Notes: generated by a model not told the origin, from the sequence alone. Shown: positions 1-8,815, numbered from the stretch's first letter. The stretch is 64,000 nt of DNA from CBDIBC01 sp965276635 (GCA_965276635.1 CBDIBC010000004.1:682001-746000); one strand, 5' to 3'. Translations and numbers: made by a program.

Positions 1-181
1 GATCAAGCAGGAGTACAAGGAGCACGAGGACCTGCCCAACACCACCAACCCCGACGACTGGGCGAAGATCTCCGGCAAGAAGGGCGAGCGCATCGTCTAC
101 ATCCGGACGATCATGTCGCAGGGCGAGGAGACCACGGGTGGCCGGTCGATCGAGCGGGTGACCACCGGTCAGTACCTCTAG
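1..181 (+). CDS. mpa: Proteasomal AAA ATPase Mpa/ARC, C-terminal end only (partial)
   Basis: Reading from base 2, 59 residues are visible before the TAG at 179-181, so only the C-terminus of the gene lies in the window. The protein ends in GQYL, the C-terminal motif with a penultimate tyrosine by which Mpa/ARC ATPases dock into the alpha-ring of the actinobacterial 20S proteasome. Mpa recognises pupylated proteins, unfolds them and threads them into PrcAB. The gene sits directly ahead of dop, pup, prcB and prcA, the usual order. None of the AAA motifs can be checked because they lie upstream of the window. Confidence 0.9.
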   Translation, partial: IKQEYKEHEDLPNTTNPDDWAKISGKKGERIVYIRTIMSQGEETTGGRSIERVTTGQYL

Positions 182-203
182 CCGACGGGGTGAGGTCCGA
201 CGA

Positions 204-875
204 TCAGGGGTGGAACAGCTCCTGGACCGACGTCAGCGACTGTGACGGGCCCGACACGATGAACGTGCGGGTATCGCTGTCCATCGGCAGATAGCTGGCC
301 AGCTCCGCCTCGGGTATGGACTTGGGTCCGATGGTCGGATCCTGGCCGCCGACCGGGAAGACGGTGACGGTGGCGCCTTGGCTCAGGGCCGCGATCACGG
401 TGTGGGACGGGTCGACGACGATCTGCAGGTCGTCGGGGCCACCGCAGTGGACGGAGGCCGGGTTGGCGGTGAGCGCGACGGTGCCATCGGCCTGGTTGGT
501 GGCCGACACCAGGTGGAGGAGCGTGTCGGCGGTCAGCGTCGCGCACGGTGGGACGGTGACCGCCGGCTGGGGTGCGGTGGCCGTGGTGGGCGACGGAGCC
601 AGGGTCGGGCGCGCCGGTGCCGAGGTACCGGGCGCGATCGTCGTCGCGCCGACGGCTCGGCTCGTCGGCGGAGTCCCCGTGGCCGTGCTGGTGGCCCCGC
701 CAGTCGTGGTGGCGGTGGCGGGGGTCGTGGTGGCGGGGGTCGTGGTGGCGGCGGAGGAGTGGTGGTGGTGGGTGCTGCCGCACCCGGCGACCGCTCCGGC
801 CAGCCCCGCCACCCCGACCAGGGCGGCGATGCCGGGGCGGCGGGGCGGCCGTGGATGCCTGAGAGGGCGAGCCAT
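204..875 (-). CDS. Putative secreted lipoprotein, Thr/Ala-rich
   Basis: 223 residues. A basic N-terminus and hydrophobic stretch end in a lipobox, LAGAVAGC, so the mature protein should be lipid-anchored outside the membrane at about Cys32. A histidine run and a Thr/Ala/Pro-rich linker (about 35-105) follow, then a compact C-terminal domain with two cysteines near 111 and 144 that could pair. The domain was not recognised. The gene converges on mpa with 22 bp between them and is transcribed away from dop, from which it is separated by about 100 bp. Nothing ties it functionally to the proteasome. Confidence 0.7.
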   Translation of the reverse strand: MARPLRHPRPPRRPGIAALVGVAGLAGAVAGCGSTHHHHSSAATTTPATTTPATATTTGGATSTATGTPPTSRAVGATTIAPGTSAPARPTLAPSPTTATAPQPAVTVPPCATLTADTLLHLVSATNQADGTVALTANPASVHCGGPDDLQIVVDPSHTVIAALSQGATVTVFPVGGQDPTIGPKSIPEAELASYLPMDSDTRTFIVSGPSQSLTSVQELFHP

Positions 876-967
876 GACGGCATGGTACGAGGCGGCACCG
901 GGAAGCTCGGCGATGACGCGGATCGATCGACTTCGCCGGCCTCACCCCCGAGGGCGCCACACCGGGA

Positions 968-973
968 TAACGT
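968..973 (+). promoter_or_regulatory. Probable -10 element for a leaderless dop mRNA
   Basis: TAACGT lies 6 nt before the GTG of dop, and no Shine-Dalgarno sequence is visible. Transcription would start at or within a base or two of the start codon. Confidence 0.5.
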
Positions 974-979
974 CGCCTC

Positions 980-2482
980 GTGGCCATCGTCAAGGTTGTG
1001 GGCCTGGAGACCGAGTACGGGATCATCATCCGCGGCGCCGCGGAGCCGAACCCCATCGCCGCGTCCTCCACGCTCATCAACGCCTACGTGGCCGAGCTGT
1101 CCCGGCGGGTGCAGTGGGACTTCGAGGACGAGAGCCCCGGGCGTGACGCTCGCGGCTTCGCCAGGGAGGGCTCGATGCCCCCCGAGGTGGAGACGCACCT
1201 GGTGAACGCCGTGCTGACGAATGGGGCCCGCTACTACGTGGACCACGCCCATCCCGAGTACTCCACCCCCGAGTGCGCCAACGTCTACGACGCCATCCTC
1301 TACGACAAGGCCGGCGAGCTGATCCTGGCCCGATCGGTGGAGGCCGCCGGCCGCCTCCTGCCGCCCGGGCAATCGGTGTTGGTGTTGAAGAACAACTCCG
1401 ACGGCAAGGGCAACTCCTACGGAACCCACGAGAACTACCTCATGGACCGCACGGTGCCGTTCGCTCGCATCGTGGCGCAGGTCATGCCGCACTTCGTGTC
1501 CCGCCAGATCTACACGGGCGCCGGCAAGGTGGGCAGTGAGGCGTCGTCGACTGGCGACATCGACGTCGACTTCCAACTCACCCAGCGGGCCGACTTCTTC
1601 GAAGAGGAGGTCGGCCTGGAGACCACGTTGAAGCGGCCGATCGTGAACACGCGTGACGAACCGCACTGCGACGCCCAGAAGTACCGCCGCCTCCACGTGA
1701 TCGTGGGCGATGCCAACCTCTCGGAGGTGGCGTCGTTCCTCAAGGTCGGTACCACGGCGCTGGTGCTGTCGATGATCGAGGACGACTGGTTCGCCAAGGC
1801 AGGCGATCGGGACTTCACCCTGCAATCGCCGGTGGCGGCCATGCGCCGGGTGTCCTATGACCGCAGCCTGGCCCGGCCGATCGCCCTGGCCGACGGGCGG
1901 ACCATGACGGCGTTGGATCTGCAGTGGGAGCACCTGGACCTGGCCAGGAAGTACGCGGAGGACTACGGCCTGGACGCCATCGGCGCCCCGGAGGTCGGTG
2001 CCGAGGTGCTGCGCCGCTGGGAGCAGGTCCTGACCGGCTTGGAGTCGGACCCCATGTCTCTGGCCGACCAACTCGATTGGGTGGCCAAGTACCGGGTGAT
2101 CAACGGGTATCGCGAACGACACGACCTGTCGTGGAGCGACCCGAAGCTGGCGGCCATGGACCTGCAGTATCACGACGTGCGCCCGGAGAAGTCGCTCTAC
2201 GCTCGCCTGGGCATGGAGCGCCTGCTCGACCCCGACGCGGTGGCCCGGGCGGTGACCGAGCCCCCCGAGACCACACGCGCCTACTTCCGCGGAAAGTGCC
2301 TGCAGCGGTGGTCGTCGTCGATCGCCGCAGCCAATTGGGACTCGGTGGTGTTCGATCTGGGTCATGATCCCCTTCGACGGGTACCGATGATGGAGCCACT
2401 CAGGGGCACCCGTGCCCATGTCGAAGCACTGCTCAACAGCGTGACCAGCCCTGCCGAACTGCTGGAACGCCTCGGCTCGTAG
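980..2482 (+). CDS. dop: Dop, Pup deamidase/depupylase
   Basis: 500 residues of the carboxylate-amine/glutamine-synthetase-like fold shared with PafA. The N-terminus carries the GLETEYGI strand typical of the Dop/PafA family. Dop hydrolyses the isopeptide bond between Pup and target lysines and, where Pup ends in Gln, deamidates it to Glu. Pup encoded 15 bp downstream already ends in Glu, so depupylation is the likely main job here. Start chosen at GTG 980 because it gives the usual N-terminus and has a -10 element just upstream. Paralogous to PafA at 4916. Confidence 0.95.
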   Translation: MAIVKVVGLETEYGIIIRGAAEPNPIAASSTLINAYVAELSRRVQWDFEDESPGRDARGFAREGSMPPEVETHLVNAVLTNGARYYVDHAHPEYSTPECANVYDAILYDKAGELILARSVEAAGRLLPPGQSVLVLKNNSDGKGNSYGTHENYLMDRTVPFARIVAQVMPHFVSRQIYTGAGKVGSEASSTGDIDVDFQLTQRADFFEEEVGLETTLKRPIVNTRDEPHCDAQKYRRLHVIVGDANLSEVASFLKVGTTALVLSMIEDDWFAKAGDRDFTLQSPVAAMRRVSYDRSLARPIALADGRTMTALDLQWEHLDLARKYAEDYGLDAIGAPEVGAEVLRRWEQVLTGLESDPMSLADQLDWVAKYRVINGYRERHDLSWSDPKLAAMDLQYHDVRPEKSLYARLGMERLLDPDAVARAVTEPPETTRAYFRGKCLQRWSSSIAAANWDSVVFDLGHDPLRRVPMMEPLRGTRAHVEALLNSVTSPAELLERLGS

Positions 2483-2497
2483 AGGAGAAGCGACACG

Positions 2498-2695
2498 ATG
2501 GCTGAACGAGAACAGATCAAGAAGCAAGCCCCGTCCCGGACCGAGGACGAGGCGGTCGACGACGTCCCGGCCACGAACAAGAAGGGCGAGGAGCTCAAGG
2601 CGGAGCTCGACGATCTCCTCGACGAGATCGACGAGGTGTTGGAGGAGAACGCCGAGGAGTTCGTCCGCAGCTACGTCCAGAAGGGCGGTGAGTGA
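2498..2695 (+). CDS. pup: Prokaryotic ubiquitin-like protein Pup
   Basis: 65 residues, the usual size, with a polar N-terminus, a central coiled-coil-prone segment rich in Glu, Asp and Leu (about 30-52), and the C-terminus GGE. Pup is attached through its C-terminal Glu side chain to lysines of proteins destined for the proteasome. Most mycobacterial Pups are made as GGQ and need Dop to deamidate them; here the codons ggc ggt gag tga give GGE directly. A Shine-Dalgarno-like gaggag lies 9 bp or so before the ATG. The gene sits between dop and prcB in the same orientation. Confidence 0.96.
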   Translation: MAEREQIKKQAPSRTEDEAVDDVPATNKKGEELKAELDDLLDEIDEVLEENAEEFVRSYVQKGGE

Positions 2696-2762
2696 CCGGC
2701 GTCGGCCGGGCCGCTCCGACCTGGCACTCCACCGAGCCACGCCCGGTAGGGTGCCCGTTCTT

Positions 2763-3575
2763 ATGAGCCTCCCCATCTTTGGCGCTCCAGAGGAGCCAGG
2801 CCCGAGCTTCACCGACGTCCTGCGCCGCGTCGGCCTGGACCCGTTCGCCGCGGCCCGGTCGTCCGCCGACCAGGTGACCGCCTTCGACATCCGCCACGGC
2901 ACCACCATCGCCGCCATCCGGTTCGCCGACGGGGTGATCATGGCCGGCGATCGACGAGCCACCGCCGGGTCATCCATCGCCCATCGCACCATGGACAAGG
3001 TCCACCCGGCCGACCGCCACAGCGGCGTGGCCATCGCCGGCGCGGCCGGCCCGGCCATGGAGATGGTCCGGCTCTTCCAGCTGCAGCTGGAGCACTACGA
3101 GAAGGTGGAGGGCCAGGCGCTCAGCCTGGAGGGCAAGGCCAACCAGCTGTCCCAGATGGTCCGGGCCAACCTGGCCATGGCCATGCAGGGCTTCGTGGTG
3201 GTCCCGCTCTTCGCCGGGTTCGACGTCCGCCGGAACGTGGGCCGCATCTACACCTACGATCCGACCGGCGGGCGCTACGAGGAGACGGACTTCCACGCCG
3301 ACGGCTCGGGCGGCCGGGATGCCCGCACCACCATCAAGTTGGGCTGGCGGTCCGACCTCGACCGGACGGCGGCCATCGAGCTGGCCGTGCGGGCCCTGTG
3401 GCAGGCCGCCGACGAGGACTCGGCGACGGGCGGCCCTGACGCCATCCGTGGCATCTACCCGACGGTGGCCACCATCACCGTCGACGGCTTCGACCGGGTC
3501 GCGGAGGCAGAGGTGGCCGCCGGGTTCGCCACCGTCGTGGCCGGCCTGTCAGGGGCGGGGGTCTCGCACCGATGA
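2763..3575 (+). CDS. prcB: 20S proteasome beta subunit PrcB
   Basis: 270 residues from ATG 2763. The propeptide runs to Gly46 and the mature subunit starts at Thr47 in the context HGTTIAAIRF, the autocatalytic Thr nucleophile of the beta-ring. The downstream GVIMAGDRRAT segment is also typical. A longer in-frame start exists at 2688 (overlapping pup) and a GTG at 2751; 2763 is preferred because TAGGGT lies 10 nt upstream and because it gives a normal propeptide length. The stop overlaps the prcA start by 4 nt, so translation is probably coupled. Confidence 0.95.
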   Translation: MSLPIFGAPEEPGPSFTDVLRRVGLDPFAAARSSADQVTAFDIRHGTTIAAIRFADGVIMAGDRRATAGSSIAHRTMDKVHPADRHSGVAIAGAAGPAMEMVRLFQLQLEHYEKVEGQALSLEGKANQLSQMVRANLAMAMQGFVVVPLFAGFDVRRNVGRIYTYDPTGGRYEETDFHADGSGGRDARTTIKLGWRSDLDRTAAIELAVRALWQAADEDSATGGPDAIRGIYPTVATITVDGFDRVAEAEVAAGFATVVAGLSGAGVSHR

Positions 3576-4336
3576 GCATGCCGTTCTACGTGGCGCCCGA
3601 GCAGGCGATGAAGGACAAGGCGGACTTCGCGCGCAAGAACATCGCTCGTGGCCGCCCGCTGGTGGCCACGGTCTACACCGACGGGATCCTGATCTGTGCC
3701 GAGAACCCGTCGGTGTCGCTGCACAAGGTCAGCGAGATCTACGACCGGATCGCCTTCGCCGGCGTCGGCCGCTACAACGAGTTCGACCAGCTGCGCCGCT
3801 CGGGCGTGCAGCATGCCGACATCAAGGGCTACCAGTTCAGCCGGGAGGACGTCGACGCTCGGTCACTGGCGAACCTCTACGCCCAGTACATGGGCAACGT
3901 CTTCACCCACGAGATGAAGCCGCTGGAGGTGGAGATCCTGGTGGCCGAGGTGGGCGACGGCGGCGGGAGCGACCAGCTGTTCCACATCCTCTACGACGGC
4001 TCGGTGGTCGACGAGGATCGCTGGACGGTCCTTGGCGGGGAGGCCGAGGCCATCTCCGGACGGTTGGGCGCGGCCTTCCGCTCGTCGTGGGACCTGCAGA
4101 GCGCCCTGGTGGCCGCAGTTGGCGCCCTGGCCGGCCCCGACCGGCGCATCCAGTCCACCGAGATGGAGGTGGCGGTCCTGGCCCGGACGAACGGCAGGCG
4201 GGCCTTTCGTCGCATCCCGGTCGAGGAGGTCCAGGGTTTGCTCGGCCCCGAGGAGCCCCCCGCCGGCGGAGCCGATCCGGGCACGGAGCCGGCCCACGAC
4301 GAGCCGACCGGCGACGAGCCGGCAGCCGACAGCTGA
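3572..4336 (+). CDS. prcA: 20S proteasome alpha subunit PrcA
   Basis: 254 residues. The N-terminal MSMPFYVAPEQAMKDKADFA is typical of bacterial alpha subunits, whose N-termini gate the pore. No catalytic Thr is present, as expected for alpha subunits, which form the outer rings that dock Mpa. The last 30 or so residues are a low-complexity acidic tail with Asp-Glu-Pro repeats. The start codon overlaps the prcB stop (ATGA). The gene ends before a tandem-repeat/hairpin segment and a convergent DUF2007 gene. Confidence 0.95.
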   Translation: MSMPFYVAPEQAMKDKADFARKNIARGRPLVATVYTDGILICAENPSVSLHKVSEIYDRIAFAGVGRYNEFDQLRRSGVQHADIKGYQFSREDVDARSLANLYAQYMGNVFTHEMKPLEVEILVAEVGDGGGSDQLFHILYDGSVVDEDRWTVLGGEAEAISGRLGAAFRSSWDLQSALVAAVGALAGPDRRIQSTEMEVAVLARTNGRRAFRRIPVEEVQGLLGPEEPPAGGADPGTEPAHDEPTGDEPAADS

Positions 4337-4356
4337 GCGGGCCCGGGTCGGGGAGC

Positions 4357-4443
4357 AGTGGTCAGTACGTTCGACCGGGTCGAACACACTGACCGTCGAA
4401 CACACTGACCGTCGAACACACTGACCACTGAACACTGACCACT
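4357..4443. repeat. 16-bp tandem repeats inside a terminator-like hairpin between convergent genes
   Basis: Three copies of a 16-bp unit (cgaacacactgaccgt and a variant) fill 4381-4428. The segment is bracketed by agtggtcagt at 4357-4366 and its reverse complement actgaccact at 4420-4429 and again at 4434-4443, so it could fold into one of two long-looped hairpins. It lies between prcA (+) and the DUF2007 gene (-) and may end transcription from both sides. There is no T-tract. Confidence 0.6.
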
Positions 4444-4811
4444 CAGGTGATGAAGCGGGTGGCGAAGCCCACCCACACCACCAGCAGCACCCCGACGGCG
4501 GCCAACAGCCGCCGGCGGTCGAGGCCGAAGACGACGGTGCGTCGCCAGGGTGTGGGCTCCTCGTCGTCGGGGTGGGGGACGAACGCCGCCTCCACCTCGT
4601 CGGCCAGGAGCAGCTCGGCGGCCTCGTCGGCGTCGTCGCGGCCGACCCACACGGAGACGTTGCCGAAGGGGTAGGGGCCGCCGATGTTGCCGCGCAGCTC
4701 GGTGAGGATGCCTTCGGCGCCCAGGCGGGCGGCGATGACCCGGGCGTGGAAGGCGGTCGGAACCGTCCTGACGTGCACCATCGGTGCTGGCGACATGCGT
4801 GCCCCGGACAT
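4443..4811 (-). CDS. DUF2007-type protein with a C-terminal membrane anchor
   Basis: 122 residues from the ATG at 4811. The first two thirds fit the DUF2007 pattern: a strand, a helix starting AFHARVIAARLGAEGI, a Gly-rich loop and a second helix, a PII-like fold of unproven role. One transmembrane helix, AVGVLLVVWVGFATRF, ends the protein, so the domain probably faces the cytoplasm on a tail anchor. TTG 4817 and ATG 4796 are alternative starts; a TACCGT element at 4821-4826 (minus strand) sits 9 nt before ATG 4811. Transcribed divergently from pafA. Confidence 0.75.
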   Translation of the reverse strand: MSGARMSPAPMVHVRTVPTAFHARVIAARLGAEGILTELRGNIGGPYPFGNVSVWVGRDDADEAAELLLADEVEAAFVPHPDDEEPTPWRRTVVFGLDRRRLLAAVGVLLVVWVGFATRFIT

Positions 4812-4915
4812 CGTCAACCCACGGTAGCGTGCCGGAGGCCCCGGGCCAACGGGTTCCGGGCCCCCACGGACGTGACCGACCTGCAGTCACGGCCGTGGCC
4901 GACCATAGGGACAGC

Positions 4916-6274
4916 ATGGAGCGTCGCATCTTCGGACTGGAGAACGAGTACGGGGTCACCTGTGTCCTGCGCGGCCAGCGCCGGCTCAGTCCCGACGAGG
5001 TGGCCCGCTACCTGTTCCGGCGGGTGGTGAGCTGGGGGCGGTCGTCGAACGTGTTCCTGGAGAACGGAGCCCGGCTCTACCTCGATGTCGGCAGCCACCC
5101 CGAGTACGCCACACCGGAGTGCGACTCCATCCTCGACCTCGTCGTCCACGACAAGGCCGGCGAGCGCATCCTGGAGAACCTGGTGGCGTCGGCCGAATCC
5201 CGCCTGCGGGAGGAGGGGATCCGAGGCGTCATCTTCCTGTTCAAGAACAACACCGACTCGGCCGGGAACTCCTACGGCTGCCACGAGAACTACCTGACCA
5301 GCCGGCGCGACGACTTCGGCCACTACGCCGAGGTGCTGATCCCCTTCCTGGTCTCCCGGCAAGTCTACGCCGGCGCCGGCAAGGTGCTGCAGACGGCCCG
5401 GGGTGCCATGTACTGCATCAGTCAGCGCGCCGAGCACATCTGGGAGGGGGTGTCGTCGGCCACCACCCGGAGCCGGCCGATCATCAACACCCGCGACGAG
5501 CCCCATGCCGACGCCGAGCGGTTCCGGCGGCTGCACGTCATCGTCGGTGACTCGAACATGAGTGAGTACGCCACCTTCTTAAAGGTGGGCGCCACGAGCA
5601 TCCTGCTGCGGATGCTCGAGGATCCGGCCGTGGTGCTCCGCGACATGACGCTGGAGAACCCGATCCGCGCCATCCGCGAGATCAGCCACGACACCACCTG
5701 CCGGCGACGGGTGCGGCTAGCCAACGGCCGGGAGGCGTCGGCGCTGGAGATCCAGTCGGAGTACTTCAACCGGGCCCGGCGCTACCAGGAGCAGCGCGGC
5801 CTGTCGCCGTTGGAAGATCAGGCCATGGCCATGTGGGAGCACTGCCTCACCGGCCTGGAGAAGGACCCGTGGTCGCTCGACCGGGAGTGCGACTGGGTCA
5901 TCAAGCACCGGTTGATCGAGCACTACCGGGAGCGCGAGGACGTGCCGTTGACCCATCCCAAGGTGTCGCTCATGGACCTCCAGTACCACGACGTCAGCCG
6001 CGAGCGCGGGCTGTTCTACAAGATGCAGCGCCGGGGCCTGGTCGAGCGGATGTGCACCGACGAGGCCATCGAGACGGCTGTCGACAACCCGCCCGAGACC
6101 ACCCGCGCCCGCCTGCGGGGCGAGTTCATCCGGCGGGCCAAGGAGCGACGCCGGGACTTCACCGTCGACTGGGTCCACTTGAAGCTGAACGACCAGGCCC
6201 AGCGCACGGTGCTCTGCAAGGATCCCTTCAAATCGCACGACGAGCGCGTCGAGCGACTCATCGCCTCGCTCTAA
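4916..6274 (+). CDS. pafA: PafA, Pup-protein ligase
   Basis: 452 residues, the normal length. The N-terminus MERRIFGLENEYGVTC contains the metal/ATP-site strand of the Dop/PafA family. PafA uses ATP to phosphorylate the C-terminal Glu of Pup and joins it to substrate lysines. The reading frame is open further upstream (to 4784), but ATG 4916 matches the family N-terminus; TAGGGA lies just 4 nt before it. pafB begins 2 nt after the stop, so the two are co-transcribed. Confidence 0.95.
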   Translation: MERRIFGLENEYGVTCVLRGQRRLSPDEVARYLFRRVVSWGRSSNVFLENGARLYLDVGSHPEYATPECDSILDLVVHDKAGERILENLVASAESRLREEGIRGVIFLFKNNTDSAGNSYGCHENYLTSRRDDFGHYAEVLIPFLVSRQVYAGAGKVLQTARGAMYCISQRAEHIWEGVSSATTRSRPIINTRDEPHADAERFRRLHVIVGDSNMSEYATFLKVGATSILLRMLEDPAVVLRDMTLENPIRAIREISHDTTCRRRVRLANGREASALEIQSEYFNRARRYQEQRGLSPLEDQAMAMWEHCLTGLEKDPWSLDRECDWVIKHRLIEHYREREDVPLTHPKVSLMDLQYHDVSRERGLFYKMQRRGLVERMCTDEAIETAVDNPPETTRARLRGEFIRRAKERRRDFTVDWVHLKLNDQAQRTVLCKDPFKSHDERVERLIASL

Positions 6275-6276
6275 CA

Positions 6277-7212
6277 TTGGATCGCCTCGAGCGCCTGGTG
6301 AACCTGGTGGCCGCGCTCATCGACGCAGACCGCCCGTTGACCCGTGAGGAGCTGCGCCGGCGCGTCGGCGGGTACTCGGACGACTTCGGCGCGTTTCGCC
6401 GGAACTTCGAGCGCGACAAGGACCTGCTGCGGACCATGGGCCTGCCGGTCACCACCGAGCCGCTCGATCCCGAACGTCCCGACGATGTGCTCGGCTATCG
6501 CATCCCTCGCGAGCGCTACGAGCTGCCGGACCCCGGCCTGGACGAGGCCGAGCTGGCGGCGCTGCGACTGGCGACGTCGGCGGTGCGGATCGAGGGCGGC
6601 GGCGACGCGCCGTCGTCGGCGTTGCAGAAGCTGGGCGGCGAGGGGGTCCTGGCCGCCGGGGGGCCCGTCCAACTGGCGGAGCTGCCGGGCGGCCCCGCTG
6701 TCGCGCTCGTCTTCCAGGCGGTCGCCGAGCGCCGGCGCATCCGCTTCGGCTACCGGGGCACGACGCGGTCGGTGGACCCGTGGCGGATGTCGTACCGGAA
6801 CGGCCAGTGGTACCTGGCCGGCCTGGATCACGGTCGCGGCGAGGAGCGCATGTTCCGGCTGGACCGCATGGAGGGCGACCTGGAGCCCGAGGGCGAGGCG
6901 GGCGCCTTCGAGCGCCCGACGGGCGGTGCCGCCCGCCCGACCGTCGGTTGGCGGCTGAGCGACGAGGAGGAGGTCGTCGTCGACCTGCTGGTGGACGCCT
7001 CGCAGGCCCGCTGGGCCGAAGTGGCGGTGGCGGAGTGGGCGACGGCGGCGCGCGTCCCCGACGGTGGGGTGCGGTTGCAGGTGGCCGTCACCAATCGGGC
7101 TGCGTTCCGGTCCTTTGTCCTGGGCTTCCTCGACCATGCCGAGGTTCTCGGTCCGCCCGAGGTGCGCGCCGACATGATCGCCTGGTTGGCGACGATCGAG
7201 GGCGCCCGGTGA
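6277..7212 (+). CDS. pafB: PafB, WYL-domain transcription regulator
   Basis: 311 residues from TTG 6277, which directly follows pafA and gives the expected N-terminus MDRLERLVNLVAALIDADRP. An N-terminal winged-helix HTH (about 1-60) is followed by a WYL domain (about 145-215, with RSVDPWRMSYRNGQWYLAG) and a C-terminal WCX-like extension. PafB and PafC together activate DNA-damage genes in mycobacteria. The stop overlaps the pafC start (GTGA), so the pair is probably made stoichiometrically. The TTG start could lower its translation. Confidence 0.9.
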   Translation: MDRLERLVNLVAALIDADRPLTREELRRRVGGYSDDFGAFRRNFERDKDLLRTMGLPVTTEPLDPERPDDVLGYRIPRERYELPDPGLDEAELAALRLATSAVRIEGGGDAPSSALQKLGGEGVLAAGGPVQLAELPGGPAVALVFQAVAERRRIRFGYRGTTRSVDPWRMSYRNGQWYLAGLDHGRGEERMFRLDRMEGDLEPEGEAGAFERPTGGAARPTVGWRLSDEEEVVVDLLVDASQARWAEVAVAEWATAARVPDGGVRLQVAVTNRAAFRSFVLGFLDHAEVLGPPEVRADMIAWLATIEGAR

Positions 7213-8153
7213 GCCGACCGACCGCCCAGCAGCGGCTGGCCCGGCTCCTGGCCATCGTCCCGTGGGTCGCCGCCAACGACGGTCCCGCCGTCGCCGCCGT
7301 CTGCGACCGGTTCGGGGTCAGCGAGCGGGAGCTGCTCGCCGACCTCGATCTGCTGTTCCTCTGCGGGGTGCATCCATTCACGCCTGACACCCTGATCGAG
7401 GTCGACGTCGCCGACGGGCGGGTGTGGATCCGCTTCGCCGACTACTTCCGCCGACCGCTGCGCCTCACGCCTCCTGAGGGGCTGGCCCTGGTCAGCGCCG
7501 GTGCTGCCCTCCTGGCCGTGCCCGGCGCCGACCCCGACGGCGCCCTGGCCCGGGCCCTGGCCAAGCTGGAGACGGTCCTGGGCGTCAGTGCCGACGATGC
7601 CGTCGACGTCGAGCTGGCCGGTGCCCCGGCGGAGATCCTCGCTCAGCTCCGGGCGGCGGCGGACACCCGCCACAGGGTGGAGATCGACTACTACTCGTTC
7701 GGGCGCGACGGCTACAGCACCCGGACGATCCATCCGTGGCGGGTGTTCAACGCCTTGGGCCAGTGGTATGTCGGGGGGTGGTGCGAGCAGGCCGAGGGTG
7801 AGCGCCTATTCCGGGTCGACCGCGTGACCGGGGCTCGACCGTCGAGCGAGCGGTTCGACGATCCCGGCGCTGCCGCGATGCCCCAGGTGTTCGCGCCGGA
7901 CCCGTCCGATCCGGTCGTGGTCCTCGACCTGGCGCCCCCGGCCCACTGGGTGGCCGAGCAGTACCCGAACGAGGGTCTCGAGACGCGCCCCGGTGGGGTG
8001 CTGCGGGTCACCCTGCGCAGCGGCCAACCGGCGTGGCTCGCTCGCCTGTTGCTGCGGGCGGGACCCGATGCCATCGTGGTCGCCGGGGACGGTTCCCCGG
8101 GACCCGACGCCGCCCGTCGCATCCTGGACCGCTACCGGCACCAGGAGCCCTGA
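7209..8153 (+). CDS. pafC: PafC, WYL-domain transcription regulator
   Basis: 314 residues, paralogous to PafB and overlapping its stop by 4 nt. The N-terminal HTH is more diverged (RLARLLAIVPWVAANDGP onward). The WYL domain is visible around 160-215 in RTIHPWRVFNALGQWYVGGW, followed by the WCX-type C-terminal region. Expected to act with PafB as the PafBC transcription activator. The open frame extends far upstream inside pafB, but GTG 7209 is the natural start. lepB follows after 23 bp. Confidence 0.9.
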   Translation: MSRPTAQQRLARLLAIVPWVAANDGPAVAAVCDRFGVSERELLADLDLLFLCGVHPFTPDTLIEVDVADGRVWIRFADYFRRPLRLTPPEGLALVSAGAALLAVPGADPDGALARALAKLETVLGVSADDAVDVELAGAPAEILAQLRAAADTRHRVEIDYYSFGRDGYSTRTIHPWRVFNALGQWYVGGWCEQAEGERLFRVDRVTGARPSSERFDDPGAAAMPQVFAPDPSDPVVVLDLAPPAHWVAEQYPNEGLETRPGGVLRVTLRSGQPAWLARLLLRAGPDAIVVAGDGSPGPDAARRILDRYRHQEP

Positions 8154-8162
8154 CCGGTTCAG

Positions 8163-8168
8163 TAACGT
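8163..8168 (+). promoter_or_regulatory. Probable -10 element for leaderless lepB
   Basis: TAACGT lies 8 nt before the GTG of lepB in the gap after pafC. No Shine-Dalgarno sequence is visible, suggesting a separate leaderless transcript. Confidence 0.5.
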
Positions 8169-8176
8169 CACAGCCC

Positions 8177-8815
8177 GTGTCCGACTCCCAGCCGAGCGAT
8201 CCCTCGTCCTCGGAGGCGGATGCCGCGACGACCAGCGGGGGCGCCGCCACGACCGTACCCGACCGGCGCAAGCCCGCTGTGCGCAGCGTGATCGAGTGGG
8301 GGGCGATCGTCGTCATCGCGCTGGTCCTGGCCTTCGTGGTCAAGCAGTTCGCCTTCCAGGCCTTCTACATCCCGTCCGGTTCCATGGAGCCGACGCTGAA
8401 GCCTGGCGATCGGGTGCTGGTCAACAAGCTGTCGTACCACTTGCACTCGATCCACCGAGGCGACATCGTGGTGTTCTCCAAGCCCCCGAACGACATCGGG
8501 GCCAGCGCGGCGGCCATCAAAGATCTCATCAAGCGGGTGATCGGCCTGCCCGGCGAGACCATCCAATCCGGGCCCAACTCGGAGATCCTGATAGACGGCA
8601 AGCCGATCTCGCAGCCGTGGCTGACGTCGACGGCCCGGAACTACCCGGGGCCGCCCGTCGCCCGCCAGGTCATCCCTCGGGGGGACTACTACGTTATGGG
8701 CGACAACCGGGGCGACTCGGCCGACTCCCGCTACATCGGTCCCATCCCCGGGAGCCTGATCGTCGGGCGAGCCTTCGTCCGCGTCTGGCCCGTCACCTCC
8801 CTCAGCTTCTTCTGA
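8177..8815 (+). CDS. lepB: Signal peptidase I
   Basis: 212 residues. A Ser/Asp/Thr-rich cytoplasmic segment (1-40) leads to one transmembrane helix (about 41-62). Then come the S26 boxes: the catalytic Ser in PSGSMEPTL (about residue 71), the general-base Lys in KRVIGLPGE, and box E in GDNRGDSADSR. The enzyme cuts signal peptides from Sec and Tat exported proteins at the outer face of the membrane, which fits the tat genes close by. GTG 8177 has a -10 element 8 nt upstream. The 3' end overlaps the convergent phosphodiesterase gene by 14 bp. Confidence 0.92.
   Translation: MSDSQPSDPSSSEADAATTSGGAATTVPDRRKPAVRSVIEWGAIVVIALVLAFVVKQFAFQAFYIPSGSMEPTLKPGDRVLVNKLSYHLHSIHRGDIVVFSKPPNDIGASAAAIKDLIKRVIGLPGETIQSGPNSEILIDGKPISQPWLTSTARNYPGPPVARQVIPRGDYYVMGDNRGDSADSRYIGPIPGSLIVGRAFVRVWPVTSLSFF

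Noticed and set aside
533..3058. An 841-codon minus-strand frame across dop, pup and prcB
   Set aside because: It is the shadow of real plus-strand genes with clear family motifs; the frame has low-complexity His/Leu/Arg content.
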